Shown: positions 35,722 to 43,810 of the stretch, one piece after another
How positions within the stretch are numbered: position 1 is the first letter of the stretch
Layout: each line of letters begins with the position of its first letter
Source: Bradyrhizobium erythrophlei
GTDB taxonomy: Bacteria > Pseudomonadota > Alphaproteobacteria > Rhizobiales > Xanthobacteraceae
Assembly (NCBI RefSeq): GCF_900129425.1
Contig: NZ_LT670817.1
Coordinates: 4,402,001 to 4,466,000 of the forward strand
Length of the DNA: 64,000 nucleotides
Reading direction: 5' to 3'
Translations under genes and position numbers: made by a program
The notes under the pieces: generated by a model
Database searches by the model: none
What the model saw: the letters and a program-made list of their open reading frames with translations, nothing else
What the model was told of the DNA's origin: nothing

Positions 35722-35826
35722 TTTCTCAAATAGTGCGGCGTCTCGCGTTGAATTTAAGACGCGGTGTCCGAAGGCGACGACAGAGAAACGGAATCTCCCT
35801 GCGCCCTCACCTCTCCTCGTCCGGAA
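35722..35826. repeat. Dispersed repeat, second copy
   Basis: Copy of the repeat at 28426-28525. It ends in CGCCCTCACCTCTCCTCGTC, the short core also found near 400 and 47980. Confidence 0.6.
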
Positions 35827-35851
35827 GCACCGACTGATACCGGCGGGATAA

Positions 35852-36154
35852 TCATCCGGTCTTACCATCCTGATCCTGACGAAGTTCAAACGCGCCCTGC
35901 ATTTTATCGACGACATCGACCAAGGCTGCGCTGCACTTGTCGCGAGCGGCCCTTCCAAACCGAATTCCCTTAATTGCCCAGTTCGTATCCCCACGCGATC
36001 TCGGCGCATGATGCTCGATCAAGACTCCAACGAAAGGTTCGCATTGCGGATCCGACTTTTTGACCGCAGCGGCGATCGCCATCTCGAGATCCTCGCGCGA
36101 AACTCGCTTTCGATGGGAAGATGGTCCTTTCTTTCCCGTCCAAGGCCGTGACAT
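35852..36154 (-). CDS. Small hypothetical protein
   Basis: A 100-residue protein with a basic N-terminus (MSRPWTGKKGPSSHRKRVSR) and a globular part (FVGVLIEHHAPRSRGDTNWA; CSAALVDVVDKMQGAFELRQ). The His pair is notable, but I recognise no family. Confidence 0.5.
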   Translation of the reverse strand: MSRPWTGKKGPSSHRKRVSREDLEMAIAAAVKKSDPQCEPFVGVLIEHHAPRSRGDTNWAIKGIRFGRAARDKCSAALVDVVDKMQGAFELRQDQDGKTG

Positions 36155-36253
36155 CAGACTCCCCGAGATGTCGGCACCATCGGTTTAATGGAGACTCTTA
36201 TGGCTAAATCGGGCGGAATTCGTGGCAAAAAGTCCTGATAAGCCTGCCAGGCC

Positions 36254-36475
36254 ATGAAATGCTTCCTCTGCGAGGACTGCGGCTGGAACCATCCCCATAA
36301 GCCGCGGGAAGGCGAGCGCGCCTGCAACTGCGGGGATGCTGGTGCACCCCGCCGTTGGTGCAATCAGAGCGAGCCGAGCACCCGCCGTCGCGCTCCCTGG
36401 TGGCCGAGTGCTGATGACCCTGATGAGTGCCGGCAATTACATCGCCAAACTTCCGGAGGCCGAGCACTCGGCTGA
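36254..36475 (+). CDS. Cys-rich CEDCGW small protein, second copy
   Basis: A 73-residue frame, MKCFLCEDCGWNHPHKPREG then ACNCGDAGAPRRWCN, a relative of the gene at 3404. Where a CPxCN-like pair would be expected, one cysteine appears replaced (RRWCN), so the site may be weakened. The Arg-rich tail after residue 45 is doubtful and may follow a frameshift. Confidence 0.45.
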   Translation: MKCFLCEDCGWNHPHKPREGERACNCGDAGAPRRWCNQSEPSTRRRAPWWPSADDPDECRQLHRQTSGGRALG

Positions 36476-36575
36476 GGAATGGCAGATGGTCGCCGTTGAG
36501 CAAGCGTCGATCGCGAAAAGTGCAACATCCAATTTCAGGGCGAGCGGCCTCCCGGCACCTGAGTTGCTTATTTGA
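36414..36575 (+). pseudogene. Fragment of a small conserved protein
   Basis: MTLMSAGNYIAKLPEAEHSA followed by EEWQMVAVEQ resembles a block (AG.YI..LP.AEH...EWQ.A) I recall from longer Bradyrhizobium hypothetical proteins. It then loses similarity. Probably a truncated remnant. Confidence 0.35.
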
Positions 36576-36603
36576 CAATTCCCCTCGTGGGGGACGGCTC
36601 GCG

Positions 36604-36657
36604 CAATCGCCGCACTGGCGGGGCTGGCTCAAGCCGGAGAACCGCTGGGCGGCCTTC
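36604..36657 (+). pseudogene. SRAP (YedK-like) fragment, central part
   Basis: QSPHWRGWLKPENRWAAF matches the SPHWRGWLKPENRC stretch I know from SOS-response-associated peptidases. Only this stretch remains on the plus strand. Confidence 0.45.
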
Positions 36658-36696
36658 TCGGGGGTAGCGTAAGGCCGTTTCAGCGGAGAACCTCAT

Positions 36697-36792
36697 GCGG
36701 CGATCTTCTTCCTTATCGGCGGCGCGCATGACGGTCGTGAGTACGTCATCCGGCAAGGGACGCTGCAACACTTTTGCTTGGTCCCACGGAGC
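36697..36792 (-). pseudogene. SRAP (YedK-like) fragment, C-terminal part, inverted
   Basis: APWDQAKVLQRPLPDDVLTT then VMRAADKEE matches the C-terminus of the same peptidase family (APWDEAK.LQRPLPDD.L..VMRGADKE). It lies on the opposite strand to the central fragment just before it, so an inversion accompanied the decay. Confidence 0.45.
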
Positions 36793-36884
36793 AGCCCGTT
36801 CTTTCGCTCGACCTGCACGCACAATGCAACGCCCGCCGGCAGATGCCGACGGGCGGCCTTGTTGCATCACTCGCGCTGTGCGGA

Positions 36885-37700
36885 TTATGGAGCGAGTTCC
36901 TCGGCACGCGCCGCGAACTGCTCATAAGCCTCTTGAAGAGGATCACGCACGTCGATGAAGTACGACGCTCCGAGCCCGAGCAAGGCATACAAGTGCGCTC
37001 GCCCTCTACTCAGGTTCGGCGCGGCCAATGGAACTGCCGAACAAGGATCATCCGGGTAGAGGCGCTTGTACTCGACAAAGTTGGTGAACAGGTCAGGATT
37101 TCCCCCAGCGAAGGTCTCGACGGGAGCCCCCTCGGCCCAGATCACTTCCTGTGTGTTGAGCAGAATCTGGAAATATTCGATGGTTTCCACGTCCGGGGGC
37201 ACAACCGGCGCGATGGAGGTCCCGTTTACGAGATCCCTCACCTCCATGAGGAAGCCGTCGATAAAAAGGGCGTGTCCAGGCGAGAGATAAAGGTCGGTGT
37301 GAGGCGTGTGATCGTCAATGGCGAAGCGCGAGACGCGGATCGGCACGACCATCTTGGGCCAAGAAGCCCCACTCCGTCTAAAGGTGTTCCGCCCGATCCA
37401 TTTTATCGGCAAATCCTCGCCACGCATTGTTTTGACGGGATCGCCGATTCTAAGATCCTCAATCTGCGCCTCGCCACGCGAAGTCAGGACGCGCGTGCCC
37501 TTGAGGAAGCAGTGACCCTTGCCGCCGCCTGCACCCCCACCCCAACCTCCACCGTTACCGGGTGCGGCTTGAGAACTCGGCGGCACGGCTATCGATGCGA
37601 GAGCTGCGATACCAGCCACTTTGGCGACAAACGCGGCGGACGCACCCATGAAGTGGCGGCGTGCGGGGCTACGCGGGTGGTGGTTATTGGAAGCAGACAT
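36885..37700 (-). CDS. Tat-exported Hint-domain protein
   Basis: A 271-residue protein. The N-terminus has a twin-arginine-type signal (SPARRHFMGASAAFVAKVAG), then a Gly-rich linker. The Hint (hedgehog/intein) domain starts with the required cysteine, CFLKGTRVLTSRGEAQIEDL then RIGDPV, and contains LSPGHALFIDG. Hint domains self-cleave or splice; here little follows the domain. The ATG at 37700 has GGAGG upstream. Confidence 0.8.
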   Translation of the reverse strand: MSASNNHHPRSPARRHFMGASAAFVAKVAGIAALASIAVPPSSQAAPGNGGGWGGGAGGGKGHCFLKGTRVLTSRGEAQIEDLRIGDPVKTMRGEDLPIKWIGRNTFRRSGASWPKMVVPIRVSRFAIDDHTPHTDLYLSPGHALFIDGFLMEVRDLVNGTSIAPVVPPDVETIEYFQILLNTQEVIWAEGAPVETFAGGNPDLFTNFVEYKRLYPDDPCSAVPLAAPNLSRGRAHLYALLGLGASYFIDVRDPLQEAYEQFAARAEELAP

Positions 37701-37715
37701 GGCAGCCTCCAGCAT

Positions 37716-38150
37716 TTAAAACACGCCATTTAGCTTCATCCAAGCCGCTGTTGCGGTCAATTAGGTTGATGCGAGTTCCCTTTGTTCTTGCGAGGTACCT
37801 CTTCAGAGGGCGTGCCGGAGCAAATGTGGGCCACCATGACCGAACGATCCTCGACCCCTACGTCATGCGACGTTGGCGAGTTACGCGCCGGTATCGCTGG
37901 ATCAATCCGGTCGCGCAGTCCTCCCGAGCGCCCGCCGATCGGCCCCAGCGCAGGGCTGGCCAGCCGCGCGCGGCCGCGGACGGCATTTCTCAAAAAAGCA
38001 CCCGCCATTGGCGACGGGTGTCAGTCTAGGGAGGAAACGCTTCGCAGTGTAAGCCGATTCGCGGGAGCGTTATGTGTCGCAATTCACACATGCATACGAA
38101 AACTCCGGGAACCGCCAGGCACGTGCCGCGCGGACCCGCGCCCGCGCCCT
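37716..38150. other. Intergenic stretch, no recognisable gene
   Basis: One long plus-strand frame runs through it but is Arg/Pro/Ser-rich with no ribosome site or family match. A short hairpin, CACCCG...CGGGTG, lies near 38010. Confidence 0.35.
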
Positions 38151-38486
38151 TTACTGTGTCGGCGTGGTGGGCTTCTTGGGTTGAGCGCGCGCGGCGCCCG
38201 TTTTGGCTTTACCGTCAGATGCCTGGCGATCGCGCACGGCGATCAGTTCTTTTTGAAGCTTCAAGCGTTCGTCGAGGGTCATGGCGGGCTTATCGTGCTT
38301 CGGCAAATCTTCTACCGGGAGATAGCCGCTTGCTTTCGGAGGCGCCGGCGTCTCAGCCCGCGCGTCCATCAGTGATGAGCCGGCCGTGGAAGTCGCGCAC
38401 CCGCCAAGCGAGAGGCTCGACAGCAGCAGCGCTGCCGCGGCGAACGCCGAAATCTTTCGCTCACTCGACACATACGCAATACCCAT
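38151..38486 (-). CDS. Small lipoprotein
   Basis: A 111-residue protein with a lipoprotein signal: hydrophobic AFAAAALLLSSLSLGGC, with the lipobox LGGC placing Cys at the mature N-terminus. The remainder is Pro/Lys-rich, with a helical MTLDERLKLQKELIAVRDRQ stretch. Probably anchored in the outer membrane; function unknown. Confidence 0.7.
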   Translation of the reverse strand: MGIAYVSSERKISAFAAAALLLSSLSLGGCATSTAGSSLMDARAETPAPPKASGYLPVEDLPKHDKPAMTLDERLKLQKELIAVRDRQASDGKAKTGAARAQPKKPTTPTQ

Positions 38487-38660
38487 GGATCGTCGTTCCA
38501 CGAGTATTGCGGACCAATTATGACCGTCAGCCGGGCCGGATCCGGTTCCTCATTTGCGCAGCGCTACCGATGATGCCCTCGAAAGGCCGCCTGGAAGCTG
38601 GAGGCCGCGCCGTAATTTGAATCCTGCAGCGCCGGGTTGCACTACAGCCGGCGCCAGCGG

Positions 38661-38735
38661 GCCCATATCGGCTGTTGGGCCGACGCCTCGGTGCTCCTTC
38701 AAAATCCCGATGATCTTTTCTTCCGAAACGCGCGT
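38661..38735 (-). pseudogene. IS3-type OrfA N-terminal remnant
   Basis: TRVSEEKIIGILKEHRGVGP then TADMG resembles the start of IS3-family OrfA proteins (K..R.SEEQIIGILKEH..G..TADL). The helix-turn-helix that should follow is unrecognisable. Confidence 0.45.
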
Positions 38736-38804
38736 CGCGCCTTAACGAATCGTTAGCGTATCGATGCACATTTTAGAGAACTCCGGGCAAATAGGAGCAC
38801 CAAG

Positions 38805-38957
38805 ATGACACGCATGAGGCGCGTAGTACTGGAACGAAAGCTGGAGCAGGCCCGCAGGCTCGCCTTGGAGCCCACAGACCCCCTTACAATCGAGCGGCTG
38901 GCCCAGATAATTGAAGAGCTGGAGTTTCAGCTCGAGGATCAGCGGAAGGTCGCCTAG
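38805..38957 (+). CDS. 50-residue helical protein
   Basis: MTRMRRVVLERKLEQARRLA, then LTIERLAQIIEELEFQLEDQ: two amphipathic helices separated by EPTDP. AGGAG lies 7 bases before the ATG. Function unknown; the pattern suits a small dimeric adaptor. Confidence 0.6.
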   Translation: MTRMRRVVLERKLEQARRLALEPTDPLTIERLAQIIEELEFQLEDQRKVA

Positions 38958-39074
38958 CCCCGCCAGCGGATCCCGATCGGCGCTCCTCGAGTCCCTCCGC
39001 GCTCACGATAAAATCAGGCACAACTTGAATTTGCCGTTTTCCCAAAACGGCCCGTGTCTGCAATCTGCCTGTCC

Positions 39075-39237
39075 ACAGCCCCGATCGGGCAGCGGTGTGG
39101 ATTCTGTTTCCCGCCCAACCCATGGCGTGATTTGCCCCCGAAAGCGTCGGGGCTTTTGATGCGCCATGCCCTGGCGCCGCAAACCGTAGCTTGGCTCGAA
39201 TACTGGCGGGGGCCCGTCAATCGGGACGTCGGCCTTG
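39075..39237 (+). repeat. Truncated copy of the zinc-ribbon gene and its leader
   Basis: Diverged repeat of 3030-3190. The start MPWRRKP at 39165 is followed by a stop because one base present at 3138-3140 is missing here; the shifted frame continues AWLEYWRGPVNR. Both zinc knuckles are absent, so this copy is dead. Confidence 0.75.
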
Positions 39238-39316
39238 CCGGTTTATAGACCGGGCAGCGAGCTTTACATCATCTTCGTACACGCTAGGGTTGGAATTATT
39301 ATTTATGGAGCTGAAT

Positions 39317-39841
39317 ATGATTTCAAACGGCAGGTTATTCTTCGCTGGGTGGCTTTTTGCGGTCGTGCTCGGCGTTACCGGCACGGCGAATGCCCAGATC
39401 GTTGCCTTGGGGGCGAGTAACGTCGCAGGCCGCGGTGTCAGCAGCTCGGAAGCTTTTCCGGCCCAGTTGGAGCGGATGCTTGCGGCGAAAGGTTACAACG
39501 TCAATGTTACAAACGCCGGCATTTCAGGCGACACAAATGAAGGGATGCTGGCCCGGCTCGGCTCAGCCGTCCCTGATGGGACCAAGGTGGTAATCCTGGA
39601 TACGAGCGGCGGAACATTTAACGCACGAAGGAAAAACCTTGGGGATCAAACCGCCGAGTTGGCAGCCATATCGGCGCGCCTTCGCGCGCGAGGGATAAAA
39701 GTCATTCCATCGCAAACGGGGCGCGAACTTGGGCGTGGGAGCGAATATCGGCAAGTGGATGGATTACATCTAACGCCGGCAGGACATGCTCGCGTAGCGG
39801 CGCAGCTTCTTCCCGCCGTGATCCAATCGCTCCGACATTAG
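39317..39841 (+). CDS. Secreted SGNH/GDSL-type hydrolase
   Basis: A 174-residue paralog of the gene at 27459. Signal peptide MISNGRLFFAGWLFAVVLGV with cleavage near ANAQ; block I GASNVAGRG with the nucleophile Ser; C-terminal VDGLHLTPAGH with Asp and His. Where the relative has GAND, this one has DTSGGTFNARR, so block III is changed and substrate or activity may differ. The ATG at 39317 has GGAG six bases upstream. Confidence 0.8.
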   Translation: MISNGRLFFAGWLFAVVLGVTGTANAQIVALGASNVAGRGVSSSEAFPAQLERMLAAKGYNVNVTNAGISGDTNEGMLARLGSAVPDGTKVVILDTSGGTFNARRKNLGDQTAELAAISARLRARGIKVIPSQTGRELGRGSEYRQVDGLHLTPAGHARVAAQLLPAVIQSLRH

Positions 39842-39929
39842 GCGTCACGTCAGAATCCGCTGCGCGCTTGGCAGTGCATGGGCTCCGATGCCGGCCGGCG
39901 CGATCTCGCGAGTTTCGGCAGTCAACCCT

Positions 39930-40331
39930 CTATCTTTCGTGCGGGGCCTGTTGTGTCGAAAGCTTGATGTCGGGAAACCTTGTCATGAGCGCGGTCCTCA
40001 AAAACTGAAAATGTCCGATGGTCACTCCCAGTTCGTTCAATCGCCGCTGCCCATTTGCGATCTCGGTGTTGAGCAAACTCTGGCAATGATCGTCCTCCGG
40101 ATCCCGCGTCAGATACTCATCGGAGTCATTGCCCATGGTTACTGCGGCTCGCGCCAGGACGACATCGATACGTGATTTCAGGCCTGCTTGCTCGGCTTTT
40201 GCGCCGTTCAGCGCGTCCTCTATCGAACGAAAAACAGACGCGGCGCGAGCATGATCGGTTTCGGCATCCCGGCCGGCCGAACGCGCCTTGAAGTAATTAT
40301 TAACACGCGCTTTTAGAAGTAATTGAAACAT
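39930..40331 (-). CDS. Hypothetical helical protein
   Basis: A 133-residue soluble, helix-rich protein (RSIEDALNGAKAEQAGLKSR; LNTEIANGQRRLNELGVTIG). Codon use looks genuine. No family recognised and no neighbour suggests a role. Confidence 0.55.
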   Translation of the reverse strand: MFQLLLKARVNNYFKARSAGRDAETDHARAASVFRSIEDALNGAKAEQAGLKSRIDVVLARAAVTMGNDSDEYLTRDPEDDHCQSLLNTEIANGQRRLNELGVTIGHFQFLRTALMTRFPDIKLSTQQAPHER

Positions 40332-40763
40332 CTTCGCGCTTCCTCAGGATAGTTGGCCGGATCGACTAGAGCGACCGATAACGACAATCTCAAGGAACAG
40401 CCCCCGACCCTGCCGCCCCTCGTCCGTGTCCGAACCCCAGCAAAGATCGCGATCGACTTTTTAAGATGCCGCGCTCCATGCGCAGCCGCTCGTTGAACGA
40501 GAATGGCGCTGAAGCGAAGACGACGAACGAAAAGGCAAAGTTGGGGCGGAAAAAAGACAAGCAACGAAAACAACGGATCAAGATGTCGAAGCTCTTGTGC
40601 ACCTTTTTGAGCGACGAAAGAAAAGGTAAATCAACCGTATTCGAATCGGCAATCCGTGATGCCGAGCTCATCAGAAAATCTTGATCGGTGTCTGCAGAAC
40701 ATTCTGTTGCGGCATTATAACTGGCGAGGCTACTTCCGTTTCGTCGGAAGGAGTTTCCAGCTT
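40332..40763. other. Intergenic stretch with one doubtful basic frame
   Basis: A 72-codon plus-strand frame at 40466-40684 (NEKAKLGRKKDKQRKQRIKM) is extremely Lys/Arg-rich with no good ribosome site. I do not call it a gene with confidence. Nothing else is recognisable. Confidence 0.35.
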
Positions 40764-42548
40764 ATGAAATCGCGCCTCACCCATCACGGCCGCAGCGTGG
40801 CCATCTCGGCCATGGCCGTCGCCATCGTACTGGTGGCGGAAGCCTCGCCCTGGCCGGCGGCTGCGCCGGCCAAGGCTGCCCCCGCTGCCGCCTGCCCGGG
40901 CGGAGACACCGGCATTACGCTGTCCTCCGGCTTCTGTGCGACGGTCTTTGCCGACAATCTGGGGCATGTTCGCCATATGGTGGTCACCGCCGACGGGACC
41001 GTCTACGCAAACACCTGGAGCGGCCGCTATTATCACAACGACACTCCGCCATCAGGCGGATTTCTGCTGGCGTTGAAGGATAGCGGGGGAACCGGCCATG
41101 CCGACATCGTCAAGCGATTCGGCGAGAGCGTGGCCGACGGTGCCGCCGGGGGCACCGGGATCGCCTTTTACAACCATGCGATCTATGCCGAGGTGAACGA
41201 CAAGATCGTGCGCTATGCGCTCAGTGCGGGCGAGATCGCGCCGAGTGGAAAGCCCGAAACGATCCTTTCAGGCATGCCGCTCGTCGGCGACCATCCCATG
41301 CATCCGTTCGTGATCGACGCCAAGGGGAATCTGTTCGTCGATATGGGCTCGGCGACCAATGCCTGCCAGTCCGAGAACCGTATGCCGAACTCGCCGGGAA
41401 TTCAGCCCTGCACCGAGTTGGAGACGCGGGCGGGCACCTGGCGCTATGATGCCAACAAGACGGGCCAGACGTTCTCGCCCGCCGGGCGCTTTGCCACCGG
41501 TATCCGCAATGGCGAAGGATTTGCGTTCGACGCCGCGGGCCGTTTGTTTGTGACCCAGCACGGGCGCGACCAGCTCTCGCAGAACTGGCCCAAGCTCTAC
41601 ACCGTCGAGCAAGGCGTCGAGCTGCCGGCCGAAGAGATTGTGCAGCTTCGCCAGGGCGGCGATTACGGTTGGCCCGAGTGCTATTACGACCAGAATCAGA
41701 AGAAGCTGGTGCTGGCGCCGGAGTATGGCGGAGACGGCGGCAAGACGGCGGGAGTCTGCGCCGAGAAACTGCCGCCCGTCGCGGCATTCCCCGGCCATTG
41801 GGCGCCGAACGACCTGCTGATCTACAATGCCACCCAGTTTCCCGAGCCCTATCGCGGCGGAGCGTTCGTCGCCTTCCATGGCTCGTGGAACCGCGCGCCG
41901 CTGGCGCAAAGCGGCTATAACGTCGTGTTCCAGCCAATGGCCGAGGGCAAGGCGTCCGGACCCTACATCGTCTTCGCCGACGGCTTTGCCGGCGCCCACA
42001 AGGATCCTGGCCGGGCGGCGTTCCGGCCGACCGGATTGGCGATGGGGCCGGACGGCGCACTCTATATATCCGACGACGTGCATGGGCGGATCTGGCGCGT
42101 CACCTACCGGGGCGGCGCGATCGCTCAGTTGGAGTCGGCGCCCCAGCCCGCGGTCGCCGCCGCTTCACCCAATTCTCCTCTGCCGCCCGAAGGGATGCAT
42201 CCGGATGCCGGCCGCCAGACGGCGGCGCTCTCATTGCCGCCCGGCGCCACGCGGGACCAGGTCGCCCTCGGCGATCGCATCTTCCATGGCGAGGCGAGCG
42301 ACGGGACCTGCAGCGGCTGCCACGGCTCGGATGCCGGTGGCACCTCCGTCGGGCCTCCTCTCAACAACGGCATCTGGGTGCAGAGCGACGGCAGCCTGGC
42401 GTCGATCGCCCACATCATTACCGCCGGCGTGACCCATCCCAGAAACTATACCGGGGTCATGCCTCCGAAAGGCGGCGCGCCGCTTTCGGACAGCGATGTC
42501 GCCGCCGTTGCCGCTTATGTCTGGGCAATCGGTCACACGGCCAACTGA
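40764..42548 (+). CDS. PQQ-type sugar dehydrogenase fused to cytochrome c
   Basis: A 594-residue exported protein. GAAGGAG lies before the ATG at 40764, and a signal peptide follows. Residues about 55-450 form a soluble glucose/sorbosone-dehydrogenase-like beta-propeller (FCATVFADNLGHVRHMVVTA; NGEGFAFDAAGRLFVTQHGR; GDYGWPECYY). The C-terminal 90 residues are a mono-haem cytochrome c with CSGCH near residue 516 and an axial Met in GVMPPKGG. The fusion can pass electrons from a periplasmic sugar or alcohol straight to the respiratory chain. Confidence 0.88.
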   Translation: MKSRLTHHGRSVAISAMAVAIVLVAEASPWPAAAPAKAAPAAACPGGDTGITLSSGFCATVFADNLGHVRHMVVTADGTVYANTWSGRYYHNDTPPSGGFLLALKDSGGTGHADIVKRFGESVADGAAGGTGIAFYNHAIYAEVNDKIVRYALSAGEIAPSGKPETILSGMPLVGDHPMHPFVIDAKGNLFVDMGSATNACQSENRMPNSPGIQPCTELETRAGTWRYDANKTGQTFSPAGRFATGIRNGEGFAFDAAGRLFVTQHGRDQLSQNWPKLYTVEQGVELPAEEIVQLRQGGDYGWPECYYDQNQKKLVLAPEYGGDGGKTAGVCAEKLPPVAAFPGHWAPNDLLIYNATQFPEPYRGGAFVAFHGSWNRAPLAQSGYNVVFQPMAEGKASGPYIVFADGFAGAHKDPGRAAFRPTGLAMGPDGALYISDDVHGRIWRVTYRGGAIAQLESAPQPAVAAASPNSPLPPEGMHPDAGRQTAALSLPPGATRDQVALGDRIFHGEASDGTCSGCHGSDAGGTSVGPPLNNGIWVQSDGSLASIAHIITAGVTHPRNYTGVMPPKGGAPLSDSDVAAVAAYVWAIGHTAN

Positions 42549-42677
42549 GGGACAGCCACGACGCGTCTTTTTTCTCGCCGGCCTTTACTCCAGCCTGCTA
42601 CGCGGCACCTGTTTCGGCGTCGCGCGTGCTCCGCCAAGAGCGGTGACGGAAGTCCCTCTGGAGCAAGCAAAGAGAAA

Positions 42678-42699
42678 CCCGCCGGCGTGAACCGGCGGG
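42678..42699. terminator. Hairpin between convergent genes
   Basis: CCCGCCGG, a 6-base loop, CCGGCGGG, lying between the stop of the dehydrogenase and the end of the convergent small gene; it may serve both. Confidence 0.6.
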
Positions 42700-42717
42700 C
42701 TTGGCGCCCTAAGACTT

Positions 42718-42972
42718 TCAGCTTCTGGTCGAACCCATTTTTTGGGCGCGGATGTAGTTCCTGCACGCGGCGCGCATGTCACCCTTCGACATGGCGGTAT
42801 TCGCGCTGCTCAACTCCTTCATCATCGCCCTTTTTCCAGGACTACCCTGCATGGTGTCGGTAGCGGCGATCGACTTCGCGATGTTGTCGCTGGTGCAGGT
42901 CATCATCGCGGCTGATGCCGGGCTGATCGCGAGCAAGGCTGTAATCGTTGAGGCAGCAAACAGAATTTTCAT
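42718..42972 (-). CDS. Small secreted protein with two cysteines
   Basis: An 84-residue protein: signal peptide MKILFAASTITALLAISPAS (cleavage after SAA), then MMTCTSDNIAKSI and a helical tail with a second Cys (DMRAACRNYIRAQK). The two cysteines could form a disulfide. Function unknown. Confidence 0.65.
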   Translation of the reverse strand: MKILFAASTITALLAISPASAAMMTCTSDNIAKSIAATDTMQGSPGKRAMMKELSSANTAMSKGDMRAACRNYIRAQKMGSTRS

Positions 42973-43258
42973 TTTGTTTCTCCCTTGGCAGCCGAACGCT
43001 GCTCAACAACGATAACCAAGGCCTCCGGAAGCCACAATTCGGTATCATGCGGCTCGCCGCCTTTTGATCGGCGTGCGCGCGATATTCCGGCTAATTCAGG
43101 GCAAGACCATTCCGCAGCGCGGCAGTACGAGACGGCCGCACCGAATTAAATTTTCAACTTAACGGTATCGACGGGTTGCGAACGAACCTGCATCAGATGA
43201 TGCATACGCGTCGGCGATCAACCGTCGGTTATGATCGCGTGTGCGAGGAAGTCCCGGC

Positions 43259-43534
43259 ATGAAAAAGCTTTCCGTTCTTTGCGTCGCCCTTTGCGTTAGC
43301 GTTCCGACCACCGCCGCGTTGGCCCGGGGGGGATCGCACCATATGTCCGTGACTGGCGGCGCCTCTGGCGCCAGCGCCGCTGCGCCTGGCACCAATTCTT
43401 CGGGTACGGCGCTTTCGTCATCCGGCGACGGCCATGGCCCCATGAAAGGGCCGGCGCTTGGCACCAATCCTGCCACCGATCCTGAAGAAATGAAGGTCGA
43501 CAAGATGATAGGGTCGATCTGCCGGGGCTGTTGA
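43259..43534 (+). CDS. Small secreted protein with C-terminal ICRGC
   Basis: A 91-residue protein. The ATG at 43259 starts a signal peptide (MKKLSVLCVALCVSVPTTAA, cleavage near LARG). The middle is a Gly/Ser/Ala linker with a HH pair, and the end is EEMKVDKMIGSICRGC. The last eleven residues match the protein at 123 in pattern (D-basic-M, I-C-R-G-C), while the middles differ. A conserved terminal CxxC on a flexible secreted linker is the likely functional part. Confidence 0.72.
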   Translation: MKKLSVLCVALCVSVPTTAALARGGSHHMSVTGGASGASAAAPGTNSSGTALSSSGDGHGPMKGPALGTNPATDPEEMKVDKMIGSICRGC

Positions 43535-43597
43535 CGACGCGCGGCAGCGCCCTGCTCCCTTTGCTGCGGCGATGCGCAGCGCGGGTTTCCCGTCGGC

Positions 43598-43660
43598 GTC
43601 TTGAAACATTTCGAAACAGGCGCCGGGTTGCTCGAGGCTCATCGGCTGTGATCCAACGTC
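43598..43660. repeat. 63-bp direct repeat with 48588-48650
   Basis: 55 of 63 positions agree, with no gaps (GTCTTGAAAC...TGTGATCCAACGTC). The minus strand encodes CFEMFQDADG here and CFEVFQDTDG in the other copy, so it may derive from a coding remnant. Confidence 0.75.
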
Positions 43661-43663
43661 GAC

Positions 43664-43756
43664 ATGGAAAGAATCATCGCCTTGGCCGTCGTCGTCGCCG
43701 TTGTTGTGTTCGCTGCGGTCTACACCCTGTCGGCTTTGAGGGGGCGGCGCCGCTGA
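43664..43756 (+). CDS. Possible 30-residue membrane microprotein
   Basis: MERIIALAVVVAVVVFAAVY then TLSALRGRRR: one membrane helix with a basic C-terminus. It begins 3 bp after a repeat. No clear ribosome site, so low confidence. Confidence 0.35.
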   Translation: MERIIALAVVVAVVVFAAVYTLSALRGRRR

Positions 43757-43810
43757 CGGCTGGGCGCATTCAAAACGGGTCAGGCCCCATGGGCGTCAGG
43801 ACACTTCCTC

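Noticed and set aside
41221..42083. Two long minus-strand frames under the dehydrogenase-cytochrome gene
   Set aside because: Arg/Pro/Ala-rich shadows in two different frames over the same real gene.
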